Translations under genes and position numbers: made by a program
Notes under the pieces: generated by a model
Seen by the model: only the letters and a program-made list of their open reading frames with translations
The model's database searches: none
What the model was told of the DNA's origin: nothing
Part shown: one piece after another, positions 37,467 through 48,107 of the stretch
Layout of the letters: every line of letters starts with the position of its first letter
Numbering within the stretch: position 1 is the stretch's first letter
Origin: Amorphophallus konjac
Lineage: Eukaryota > Streptophyta > Magnoliopsida > Alismatales > Araceae
Direction: 5' to 3'
DNA length: 64,000 bases
Assembly: GCA_022559845.1 (NCBI GenBank)
Contig: CM040129.1
Coordinates: 1,302,001 to 1,366,000 of the forward strand

Positions 37467-39149
37467 TCTGCATCTTCTATGGTCTGATGTGCCAGAGATC
37501 AATCAATCCCAGTTTCATATTTTATACGTCAGATATGTGGTGTCTGCACATCTCTCTCCGGAGATTTTTTTCACTTAAAAACATCAGTCTTCTGATCATC
37601 AGTGAAAGCATTCGGTACCCCATCTTTCAGCTTGGTCTGATTTCTGACCGGTGTAAACCAAACCAAACCGACTCGACTAGACTGAATTACATTAATATAC
37701 ATGATGATTTGTACAAATGTTGCAAGACTTGTCCTCTCTATGTATGAAATGCCGATAATATGAGGGGCAATATGGTCCTACATGACATAGGTTGACGGTC
37801 AACGGGTGGGTAAGTTCCCATTTGCGAGGTTAATATGTTTTAAGAACCCATTATCTCGGGTTAAACCAAATCAAATCAAATTAAGTCAGAATTATTATTT
37901 TGGTCTGATCTGGTTTGATTTAAAAAAAAACGGTTTGGTTTGATCTTAGGTAGAAATTTAGTTTGGTTTGATTTGATTTTGAGGAGGGTAAAATCGACTT
38001 GGTCCACGTAAAGTCCATTTTCATGAGGTCCACAGTTTGTGACATGCCTGTCGGGTCTCGACAGTCGTAGTCCATCACGGATGGTCCAGGACGGATCGTC
38101 CTTAGATTCATCAGTGCACGAAGGGTCTCGACTCAAGAGGCGCAACGGTCGTCAGATGACCTTCCGGCGATCGAACGTTATCTCTCACGACGTCGGTTTC
38201 AACTCCACTAAGGGCGAGCACGGCCCCCCAGGTGCCGTAAGATTTGTCAAAGAACCGTTCGACTCCCGGAGAACGGGTCCTCAATGGAAAATTCTCCACG
38301 ATCGTGGGGAGACGTTACTCCACGACTTACGTCTTTCCCTACTAGAGGATTGGCTCTTGTTATCTGGACAACTCCCTATAAGTGGGACTCTGACGGACGA
38401 GTATGGACACGGTAAATTTCACCAAGAAACACACGCCCAACTCCAGACAAGGGAAAAGAGAAGCCAATTTGGCATCCAGAGAGAAAGCCCACGTCAAGCT
38501 CCGGCTGCCCTCCGAGCACTCTTACCGTCCAGCGAGCACTCTCTGAACGTCCACTGGTCACGACGAGAACCCATCCGGAAGGCAGTTGGCCCCTCCAGGC
38601 TTACTTCACGACCTCTCAACTCTCTCTCTCTCTCTCTCTCACGCTCTTCTTCCTACTTCTCTGTCTCCTGAGTGTTGATTTAAGTATCGAAGGGTTGTCT
38701 CCTGGAGTAACGTCCGGAACTCCTTATGACGTCTCGTTTATGATGTTCGTAAGTTTCCACGAGTGCCGGACGGTCTTTCCCAACAAATAAATAGAAAAAT
38801 GTGGTACGAGGGATATGAATCATTTCCCCACCTCTACATGTTTGATTTCTCATTTTTTTTTCAAATCAAATCAAAAAAAATTAAATCGTGAACAACCTAT
38901 AAGAGCAAAACTTATCTATAAAGACATTGTATTCTTAATTAATTCATTTATTCTGGTTCGGCCTTCCCCTCTTTTTTGGGAACAATTCCGTGCCAAATCT
39001 GATTCCTGTCACTCACCGAGACTTGTGCCCAGGCGAGCTCTCCAAACATGGGCTCTATGATTGTGGCCCTTCTGCCGTCCACCCATTTCAATCATCCGTT
39101 CGAGCAGTAGTTGCTGTCTTTGTTACACATACACATATACATGATCATA

Positions 39150-39150
<1 letters not shown>
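37467..39150. other. Intergenic region between the METTL22-like and Rab genes
   Basis: 37467-38020 is AT-rich 3' flank with repeated TTTGGTTTGAT blocks (37900-37975). From about 38039 to 38785 it resembles part of a gypsy-type LTR (separate entry). The 210-codon ORF starting at 38039 lies in that LTR and is not a gene. Confidence 0.5.
38039..38785 (+). mobile_element. Probable solo or remnant gypsy-type LTR
   Basis: Contains a GC-rich upstream part, a CT microsatellite (38619-38640), then GAGTGTTGATTTAAGTATCG and AGGGTTGTC. This resembles the leader-proximal segment of plant gypsy LTRs with their TTGACTTGAGCGTCGGAGGG theme. It ends near TTTCCCAACA. The start and any target duplication were not determined. 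Confidence 0.4.

Positions 39151-39198
<48 letters not shown>
39151..39198. repeat. (TA)n microsatellite upstream of the Rab gene
   Basis: About 22 TA repeats roughly 185 bp before the Rab ATG. Similar TA runs occur in Rab intron 1 (40183-40221) and after exon 2 (40382-40402, 40473-40511). Confidence 0.95.
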
Positions 39199-39203
<5 letters not shown>

Positions 39204-39380
39204 TATTTCATTTTTCCACCGGCCAGTCAAAGCCATGGTGAGAAGCCGTGAGAAACCTAACGTTCTCATCCCCTACTCCGCCCACAAGCACAGAGATAAG
39301 ACACTGAGGGGCGCAGCCTTCCCCCACCTTCCTCCCTTCTCCTTCTCCTTCTTCTTCTTCTCCTCCTTTGTTCATCCAGG

Positions 39381-40179
39381 ATGGCGAGGTCAGCGAACAA
39401 CATACAGGCCAAGCTGGTGGGTATGTTCTCCTTTCTATTTATTTTGTTTATTTTTTTCACGTATATATGCTTCCAATTTCTCATGCCACAAATTGATTAA
39501 GAGTCCCTTCAATAACAGAATAGAAAAAATTGAGTTAATTTAAACTTAGGTAAGTTATTCCTATTTTTTCACTTTCTAATTTTGATACGTATTCGGGTTA
39601 AGATAGAACAATTAATTCTATCTTTTTGCTAGAATTAATTATTCCAAGAAAAGTCGGGTTAGAAGCAAGAAAAATTACCCGTCTTATTAAACTGTATTTT
39701 TTCTTATTCTTTGTAGTAAGATCCCTTATTTCTTTCTTATTCGATTATTAAAGAGGTCCTAAGTGAAAATTTTTCCCCATTTGTGATGTTTGGTTGGGCT
39801 TCTGCCGTGTGAAACGAGATCGGATATGGTCGGAGGCGATTTCTTTATTTAATTATTTTGTTCTTAATCAAATAAATTTATCATTCTTATATTTATATTA
39901 ACATATATATATATATATATTTCCACTATTTTAAGTGTTGCTTTTGCACCATTTTAAATGGAAAAGAGATAAACCATAATTGGGCAGTGGTCTTAATTTT
40001 GCACAATATCGATATTTTTAATGATACGTGTGCGAATACAAATGATAATAGATCGATAATTTTGATCTAACTATATAGGCAGTTGATATGCAATAATCCC
40101 TTAATTAGTATTTTTTTTTATGAGGATGAGACTTGATTGAAAATGCCCACACTCACTTTCCATACGTGAACTCTCCCGA

Positions 40180-40223
<44 letters not shown>

Positions 40224-40469
40224 ACTTTATATATGTAAACGCCAATCCCTACCATATGTACTTCGTCCCAGGTACTACTTGGGGACATGGGGACTGGAAA
40301 GACCAGTTTGGTGCTGAGGTTTGTCAAGGGCCAGTTTTATGATCATCAGGTACGTATATACCATCCATGGTTTCTGATCTTATATATATATATATATATA
40401 TATGCTGAGGTTTGTCAAGGGCCAGTTTTATGATCATCAGGTACGTATATACCATCCATGGTTTCTGAT

Positions 40470-40514
<45 letters not shown>

Positions 40515-41459
40515 AAATGATCTAATAAGAATATCTTTACTTAATCATTCCGTGCGAGCGTATCTACGTGAATCTTTGTGCACCTATGATAATTTTTATG
40601 AACTTTTATACGCCCATGTGAACTTTTTATGTGTATATGTGAACTTTTATGCTCCTATGTTAAATATAATATAGGCACAATAAAATAAGACTATGTTCAC
40701 ATAGGTGCACAGAAGTTAACATAAATTTTCGCACGGAATGATTCAGTAAGGATGTCCTTACTTATTAGATCATCTCTCAATATATATCTCTCTCGATATA
40801 TATATAGATATATATATATATTAATAGATTAATGGAAATGATCCAATAAAGACATCTTTACTTAATCATTCCGTGCAAATGGATATGTTAATTTTTATGC
40901 ACCTATATTCATTTTTCAACTGCAACTACGTTAAACTTATTTTTTCGGTCTCTTGTTCCTACATGAATCTTTATGTATTTATGTTAATTTTTATGCGTCT
41001 ATGTAAAGTTTTATATGCCCATGTAAACTTTTTATGCGCGTATTTGAACTTTTATGCTCTCATGTTAAGTGTAATATAGGCGCACTAGAACAAGACTATG
41101 TTCACATAGGTGCACAAAAATTATAATAGACGTTCGCACGGAATGATTCAGTAAGATCGACGTCTTTACTTACGGGATCCTCTCTCTCTCTCTCTCGATA
41201 TATATATATATCTTGTTTAATTATCTCAAACAATCAAAGATGAGAGGTACTTAACTAACTAGAGTTCTTAATTACTTAATTAATGAAGCAGGAATCAACG
41301 ATAGGAGCTGCATTTTTCTCCCAAATATTGTCACTGAACGAAGCTACCATAAAATTTGATATATGGGACACAGCAGGACAAGAACGATACCACAGCCTGG
41401 CCCCCATGTATTATCGAGGTGCGGCAGCAGCTGTTGTAGTATATGACATGACATGCAAG
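39381..41459 (+). CDS. Rab5/RABF2-type small GTPase, exons 1-3 only
   Basis: Plant Rab5 GTPases direct endosomal/vacuolar trafficking. Exons: 39381-39416 ([12 protein letters not shown]), 40272-40349 and 41292-41459, giving 94 codons joined in frame at GT/AG sites. Present: P-loop GDMGTGKTS, switch I ESTIGAAF and switch II WDTAGQE with the catalytic Gln, then [15 protein letters not shown]. Missing: the NKxD and SAK guanine-binding motifs and the C-terminal prenylated Cys motif, all expected in later exons. Sequence after the exon 3 donor (41460-42010) has no further exon; at 42011 nested transposons begin and run to 61579, and none appears from there to 64000. Either intron 3 exceeds 22 kb and continues past the window, or the gene is truncated. 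Wording of the motifs fits the RHN1/Rab5B subgroup. Confidence 0.8.
40312..40492 (+). repeat. Tandem duplication of the 3' half of Rab exon 2 with its splice donor
   Basis: Copy 1 (40312-40402) and copy 2 (40403-40493) are nearly identical over about 90 bp. Each has TGCTGAGGTTTGTCAAGGGC, the last 12 codons of exon 2 ([12 protein letters not shown]), GTACGT donor and a (TA)n tail. Copy 2 lies in intron 2 and lacks the P-loop half and a good acceptor, so it is probably unspliced. Confidence 0.9.
40514..40775. mobile_element. MITE copy A in Rab intron 2
   Basis: Left end GAAATGATCTAATAAG...CTTAATCATTCCGTGCG and inverted right end (minus reading GAGATGATCTAATAAGTAAG...GAATCATTCCGTGCG) form TIRs of about 45 bp. 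The short interior has repeated GTGAACTTTTATG segments. Bordered by TA repeats. Confidence 0.7.
40835..41181. mobile_element. MITE copy B in Rab intron 2
   Basis: Same family as copy A: starts GGAAATGATCCAATAAAG...TTAATCATTCCGTGC and ends in the inverted form (CGCACGGAATGATTCAGTAAG...CTTACGGGATCC). The interior is longer than in copy A and diverged. Confidence 0.7.
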
Positions 41460-42045
41460 GTACGTAAGTTTTATCATGCTCGAATCTAGTTATTGTGCAA
41501 TATCTCTCACTATATCATTTGATGGTCCCTATCCTTCTCAACGTATTTGTTATTTGTGGACAAATAAAAGATATAAAAATATTATCACAATCAGTATATG
41601 TTATTATTGCATTTAGATATATTTTTCATTTAACAAATTATGTGGTCTCTCACTTTAGTCAGTTGTACGGAGTTCATTTGCCTCGTATTCTAAACAAAAA
41701 TATTGCAGGAGGACAGCTCCTACTCTAGAAGTTGACGGACTTGTACTAGGTTATCTTGCCATCGAATAATTTATATTTAAAATTAATTTTCTTGAGAAAA
41801 AAATAAAAAAGTGATGGATGTCGAGATTTTCCGAACCGCACACTCTTCGTTATTCTACAATCTAATTACTTCGTGCTCCCAAGTCTGCATCATCTGCCTC
41901 CACTTCTGAGTTACCACCCATCTTACTCGTCATCAACGACCCTCCTCCATCCTCGATCACTAGCTCCCCAAATAGAGATGCTGTAGCTATCAACATGATT
42001 CACTCCACTCTGTTAGGGATATGGACACTACCAGAAAAAGCTGGA

Positions 42046-42605
42046 TTTCAGACGGCCAGTATCCGTCTGAAATCCGTCTGAAAAGCCGTCACAAACCACG
42101 TTTATGACGGATTTGCGGCATATTTCAGACTGAAACCGACCGTCTGAAATTCTTAGTCACAAATTTGTGACAGTTTATGTTTCCGTCGGAAATTACGTCT
42201 AAAAATAAGACAGAATTTAATCAGTCACAAATTCTGTCTGAATTTCATACGAGACATTTCCATCTGAAATTTGAAATTTTTAGTCTGAAATTTACGACGG
42301 ATATATTTTCCGTTTGAAATTCCGTCTGAAATTTCAGACGGATATTACGACGGAATATAGTTACCGTCTGAAATTAAGCCCAACTCTTAGTCTCAAATCA
42401 TGTTACCGTATGAAAACTCGTCCGAAATCCGTCGCTATTTCAAACGGACATTACGACGGCTATAATAACCGTCTGAAATTCAACTCAACTCATGTCCAAA
42501 ATGTGGTTTGAAATCCGTCTATATTCCAAACGGATTTTACGACGGCTGATAGACGGACAATATTCGTCGCAAATCCCGTCTGAAAATCCGTCGGAAATCT
42601 ACGTT
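42046..42605. repeat. Left subterminal repeat region of the CACTA element
   Basis: More than 20 copies, both orientations, of CCGTCTGAAAT / ATTTCAGACGG and variants (TCAGACGGATTACGACGG). In En/Spm such motifs bind the small transposon protein. They stop near 42605. Confidence 0.85.
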
Positions 42606-43012
42606 TTTTTTATAAATCTTAAATTATTTTACAAAACATGTTTAATCATACATAAACATCAAGAAATTCTACATGTTGAAAAAAATATATTGGGAACCTA
42701 CTAATCAAATAAACACCACCGAAAAATAAAATTCTGATCAAATAAATACCACAAAAAAAAGACATTAACCCTGCTGATCCGTCTGAATATCATCAAATAT
42801 CAAGAAATATCCGGTCCATATCCTCATCGTCCGTATCCTCACCGCCCTGCTCATCTCCTCTGTCGCCGCCCGCAGAAGGATCCCCCTACATTAAAAAAAT
42901 AATAACATTCATTCATAGATAAAAAAATTAGTGCGAAGAAATTAGCATAAATTGAAAGCAAACATATCAAATTGATAACTGCATATTTTATAAATCAACT
43001 ACTAGTCTGAAA

Positions 43013-45840
43013 CAGTATTTAAACTAAGTATATTTTAGAAATGAACTTTGATTCCGTCAGTTCTGACAAGTCACTTTCATCTCCCCGGTCGTGTTGGAAC
43101 GATCGGCACGGTCATCCGACCGGTATTTCAAGTTTTAGACCCCCGGACCCGACTTGGCAGTTCATTTAAACTATGTGTATTTTAAAAATGAACTTTGAGC
43201 GCCGAGCTCAAACCGGACATCCGATTTGGATTCCGTCATTTCTGACAAGTCACTTTCATCTCCCCGGTCGTGTTGGAATGATCGGCACGGGCATCCGGCC
43301 GGTATTTCAAGTTTTAAACCCCCGGCCGCGACCTGGCAGTTCATTTAAACTAAGTGTATTTTAGAAATGAACTTTGAGCGCCGATATCAAACCGGACATC
43401 CGATTTGAATTCCGTTAGTTCTGACAATTCACTTTCATCTCCCCGGTCGTGTTGGAACGATCGGCACGGCCATCCGGCCGGAGTTTCAAGTTTTAGATCC
43501 CCGGCCGCGACTTGGCAGTTCATTTGAACTAAGTGTATTTTAGAAATGAACTTTGAGCGCCGAGCTCAAACCGGGCATCCGATTTGGATTCCGTCAGTTC
43601 TGACAAGTCACTTTCATCTCCCCGGTCGTGTTGGAACGATCGGCACGGCCATCCGGCCGGTGTTTCAAGTTTTAGACCCCCGGCCGCTACCTGGTAGTTC
43701 ATTTAAACTAAGTGTATTTTAGAAATGAACTTTGAGCGTCGAGCTCAAACCGGACATCCGATTTAGATTCCGTCAGTTCTGACAAGTCACTTTCATCTCC
43801 CCGGTCGTGTTGGAACGATTGGCACGGGCATCCGGCTGGTATTTCAAGTTTTAGACCCCCGGCCCCGACCTGGCAGTTCATTTGAACTAAGTGTATTTTA
43901 GAAATGAACTTTTAGCGCCGAGCTCAAACCGGACATCCGATTTGGATTCTGTCAGTTCTGACAAGTCACTTTCATCTCCCCGGTCGTGTTGGAACGATCG
44001 GCACGGCCATCCGGCCGGTATTTCAAGTTTTAGACCCCCGGCCCCGACCTGGCAGTTCATTTGAACTAAGTGTATTTTAGAAATGAACTTTGAGCGCCGA
44101 GCTCAAACCGGATATCCGATTTGGATTCCGTCAGTTCTGACAAGTCACTTTCATCTCCCCGATCGTGTTGGAACGATCGGCACGACCATCCGGCCGGTAT
44201 TTCAAGTTTTAGACCCCCGGCCGCGACCTGACAGTTCATTTGAACTAAGTGTATTTTAGAAATGAACTTTGAGCGCCGAGCTCAAACCGGGCATCCGATT
44301 TGGATTCCGTCAGTTCTGACAAGTCACTTTCATCTCCCCGGTCGTGTTGGAAGGATCGGCACGGGCATCCGGCCGGTATTTCAAGTTTTAGACCCCCGGC
44401 CCCGACCTGGCAGTTCATTTGAACCAAGTGTATTTTAGAAATGAACTTTGAGCGCCGAGCTCAAACCGGGCATCCGATTTGGATTCCGTCAATTCTGACA
44501 AGTCACTTTCATCTCCCCGGTCGTGTTTGAATGATCGGCACGGCCATCCGGCCGGAGTTTCAAGTTTTAGACCCCCGGCCGCGACCTGGCAGTTCATTTA
44601 AACTAAGTGTATTTTAGAAATGAACTTTGAGCGCCGAGCTCAAACCGGGCATCCGATTTAGATTCCGTCAGTTCTGACAAGTCACTTTCATCTCCCCAGT
44701 CGTGTTGGAACGATCGGCACGGCCATCTGGTTGGTGTTTCAAGTTTTAGACCCCCGGCCCCGACCTGGTAGTTCATTTGAACTAAGTGTATTTTAGAAAT
44801 GAACTTTGAGCGCCGAGCTCAAACCGGACATCCGATTTGGATTCCGTCAGTTCTGACAAGTCACTTTCATCTTCTCGGTCGTGTTGGAACGATCGGCACG
44901 GCCATCCGGTTGGAGTTTCAAGTTTTAGACCCCCGGCCGTGACCTGGCAGTTCATTTGAACTAAGTGTATTTTAGAAATGAACTTTGAGCGCCGAGCTCA
45001 AACCGGGCATCCGATTTGGATTCCGTCAATTCTGACAAGTCACTTTCATCTCCCCGGTCGTGTTGGAATGATCGGCACGGCCATCCGGCCGGTGTTTCAA
45101 GTTTTAGACCCCCGGCCGCGACCTGGTAGTTCATTTAAACCTAAGTGTATTTTAGAAATGAACTTTGAGCGCCGAGCTCAAACCGGGCATCCGATTTGGA
45201 TTCCGTCAGTTCTGACAAGTCACTTTCATCTCCCCGGTAGTGTTGGAACAATCGGCACGGCCATCCGACCGGTATTTCAAGTTTTAGACCCCCGGACCCG
45301 ACCTGGCAGTTCATTTAAACTATGTGTATTTTAAAAATGAACTTTGAGCGCCGAGCTCAAACCGGACATCCGATTTGGATTCCTTCAGTTCTGACAAGTC
45401 ACTTTCATCTCCCCGGTCGTGTTGGAACGATCGGCACGGCCATCCGGTTGGAGTTTCAAGTTTTAGACCCCCGGCCCCGACCTGGCAGTTCATTTGAACT
45501 AAGTGTATTTTAGAAATGAACTTTGAGCGCCGAGCTCAAACCGGGCATCCGATTTGGATTCCATCAGTTCTGACAAGTCACTTTCATCTCCCCGGTCGTG
45601 TTGGAACGATCGGCGCGGCCATCCGACCGGAGTTTCAAGTTTTAGACCCCCGGCCGCGACCTGGCAGTTCATTTAAACTATGTGTATTTTAGAAATGAAC
45701 TTTGAGCGCCGATCTCAAACCGGGCATCCGATTTGGATTCCGTCAGTTCTGACAAGTCACTTTCATCTCCCCGGTCGTGTTGGAACGATCGGCACGGGCA
45801 TCCGGCCGGTATTTCAAGTTTTAGACCCCCGGACCCCGGA
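43013..45840. repeat. 179-bp satellite array, about 15-16 units
   Basis: Successive AACTTTGAGC markers lie at 43191, 43370, 43549 and 43728, exactly 179 bp apart, and the pattern continues to about 45840. Units share CAAGTCACTTTCATCTCCCC, GGAACGATCGGCACGG, TTTCAAGTTTTAGACCCCCG and TGGCAGTTCATTT. The first unit lacks about 32 bp. The array lies inside the last intron of the Ptta-type gene. ORFs of 60-118 codons in it are repeat artefacts. Confidence 0.95.
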
Positions 45841-47234
45841 TTTTCTCAATTCTTCTAAAGTAAATGAGTTTTAAAATTAATAATGAACATAATTGAGTAA
45901 TTCCATCAAAATAAAAATATAGTAAACACTCACCTGTGCGGCCTGTGCTGTGGTGGTGGTGGATTGCTGAGGGACCATTCCGCTCTGGGAGAGGAGGCCA
46001 CTGATTGCCTGCAAGAATACTGACACTTGGCTAGAGATCTCTTGCTGGAAATGTTGCTGCTGCCGCTTCATATCAGAAATCTGCGATCGAACCATGTCCA
46101 TCATGTCGCTGGCAGAAGCGCTGGGGGCAACGGAAGGTATAGTGAAGGCACTGCCACTGGAAGAAGTATAGCTAGAACTCGCACACGCTGATGTCACCGC
46201 GCTTGCGTCTAGGCTCTCCCCAAAACCATATAGTCGGCCTTTCTTCGGTACGCCAGCTGCTGCCACCCACTCCACCGGATCGAACTCCGGCTGCTGCGTG
46301 TCTCCCTCCCCGTACTTCTCTGTCACTGCTTTGCTATATGTTTCCTACAAATTGAATAAAATAACTAGTCAATTTCATATGAATTACATGCCGATTTAAA
46401 TGAATGGTACAAGTTACATATGTAGATAAACTTACCGTTGCTGACTTAGCTGTGTCACTCATAAAATCATTAGTCCCCTTCTTTTTGTGTGTTCTGTCGA
46501 ACACCTCGAGGAACGACGGAGGTCGATTAAGCTCCACAGCCTGTTATACAATTCATAGTAAAAAAAAGTCAAATATTGGGATAAATTGTAAGAAGATAAA
46601 TTGGTATATTACTTACCAATTTTTGTTTATGAGCCGCATAAGATATGGACCCACTCGTATGCAAATTTGAACCTGGTTTTGACGCCCTGTTTGCTTTGGC
46701 TTTTTCGGACTTTTCTATCCACTTGGGGTCGGCAAAATGGTCACAAGATATCTCCCAATCCTCCTGCCTCATCCATAGAGGGCGATGCGCCTTCCACAAT
46801 TATCGGTCTTCACTCCCCCCACTCAATTTTTTAGTGTGTGCTCGGGCCTCATGTATTTTCCTCTTGTAACTTGAGAACATAGTAGACTCCCAGGCACGAC
46901 GACATCTCGCCGCGTCATGTCCACATGTGAATTGAAAAGACCGCTGTAAATCAATTGCTTTTCACACTTAGTATAAAGTTGTAAATTGATTTTGGGAAAT
47001 ACTTGAATTAAATGACGTAATTACTTACTAAGAACATGTTGTACAATGGATCGCGGACGGACATCGGAAAATCTCTGAAAGTGGAAGCTGCCCCGGGCAC
47101 ATGTGCCAACATGAGTTCGGTGGAATGATGGACAGCGCTGTGGGGTTCAAATTTCATACTGCAATTGCAAATGTCAAAATATTCATATTAGACAGTTGAG
47201 GGCTAATTAATGTAATATAACCTTATAGATTTAC

Positions 47235-47820
47235 CCGGATACCCAACACGGGCGACGTCTATCATGGGTCGTGCCTCCCTCGTGACAACTGCCGGCATCG
47301 TCAAGGGGCTGACTGGTGGGGGTGGGCCCTGTACAAGTGGGAGGTGGTGGGAGGGCACTGAGACCTGCAAGAATTTATTGTCATGTGGAGTGATACATAT
47401 ACTGCGAACAAATAATTAAAATATACATACCTGCAGCGGGAGGTGGTGGGGGTGGCGTATGCACAACAGGTGGGAGGCCACTGAGACCTGCAAGAAGTAA
47501 TTTTCATAAGTAGAACAAATATTGAAGAATTTAAATTAAAATATACATACATGATCCTCGAGGTGGGAGGCCACTGAGACCTGCAAGAATTTATTGTCAT
47601 GTGGAGTGATACATATACTGCGAACATATAATTAAAATATACATACCTGCAGCGGGAGGTGGTGGGAGTGGCGTATGCACAACAGGTGGGAGGCCACTGA
47701 GACCTGCAAGAATTTATTTTCATAAGTAGAACAAATGCTCAAGAATTTAAATTAAAATATACATACCTGTAGCGGGAGGTGGTGGCGTATGTACAAGTGG
47801 TGGTGAGCCGACACTTGCAC
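47235..47820 (-). repeat. Tandemly multiplied proline-rich exons
   Basis: Four or five copies of a short exon (54-57 bp; one cut to 30 bp, one extended to 130 bp) with introns of about 65-110 bp. Typical coding: GLSGLPPVVHTPPPPPP. Each exon starts and ends in phase 1, so copies add or drop without shifting the frame. Intron sequences are duplicated too (CATATACTGCGAACA at about 47398 and 47613). Confidence 0.8.
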
Positions 47821-48107
47821 CTATAAATAAATTCTTTTAAGTTTGTAAATAATTAAAATATTTATATAGCTAACTTATTGATCAAATATACCTGTGTCTG
47901 AAGAAGATGGTAGCGAGGAGGGAGTAGCGCCCCTCTCACTGCTAGGTCTCCTCCCACCCCTAGTACGACCTCCTCGCATAATTTCTTTATTAATAACAAA
48001 ACAATTAATACATATTAATCCACAATTATATAAGGCTAGACAAATGTTATTTAAAATTATGCTTAAAAGTAAGAATCTTCTTATTAAATTATCAAAACAT
48101 GCCTCCC

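Larger units (their letters stand above)
42793..47979 (-). pseudogene. Ptta/En-Spm-type CACTA accessory protein gene (Transposase_24-like)
   Basis: Exons read on the minus strand: 47979-47893 (MRGGRTRGGRRPSSERG), short proline-rich exons 47820-47767, 47703-47647, 47580-47551, 47487-47431 and 47364-47235, then about 47158-47032 and about 46945-46620. The last of these has AWESTMFSSYKRK, LWKAHRPLWM, DPKWIEKSEKAKANRAS and GSISYAAHKQKL. Then about 46537-46434 (RPPSFLEVFDRTHKKKG), 46350-45934 (PEFDPVEWVAAAGVPKKGR, Ser-rich and Gln-rich helix) and the final exon 42885-42793 (acidic, ending MDRIFLDI). A TAA at 46802-46800 interrupts the frame before LWKAH. The protein type probably binds element ends. 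The last intron (3.05 kb) is filled by a 179-bp satellite. Some boundaries are approximate. Confidence 0.7.

Noticed and set aside
38039..38671. 210-codon plus-strand ORF
   Set aside because: Lies within an LTR-like segment, has no recognisable domain and overlaps ORFs on the other strand.
43173..45874. 60-118-codon ORFs with NFERRAQTGHPIWIP repeats
   Set aside because: They follow the 179-bp satellite. 179 is not a multiple of 3, so frames shift from unit to unit and coding is not conserved.
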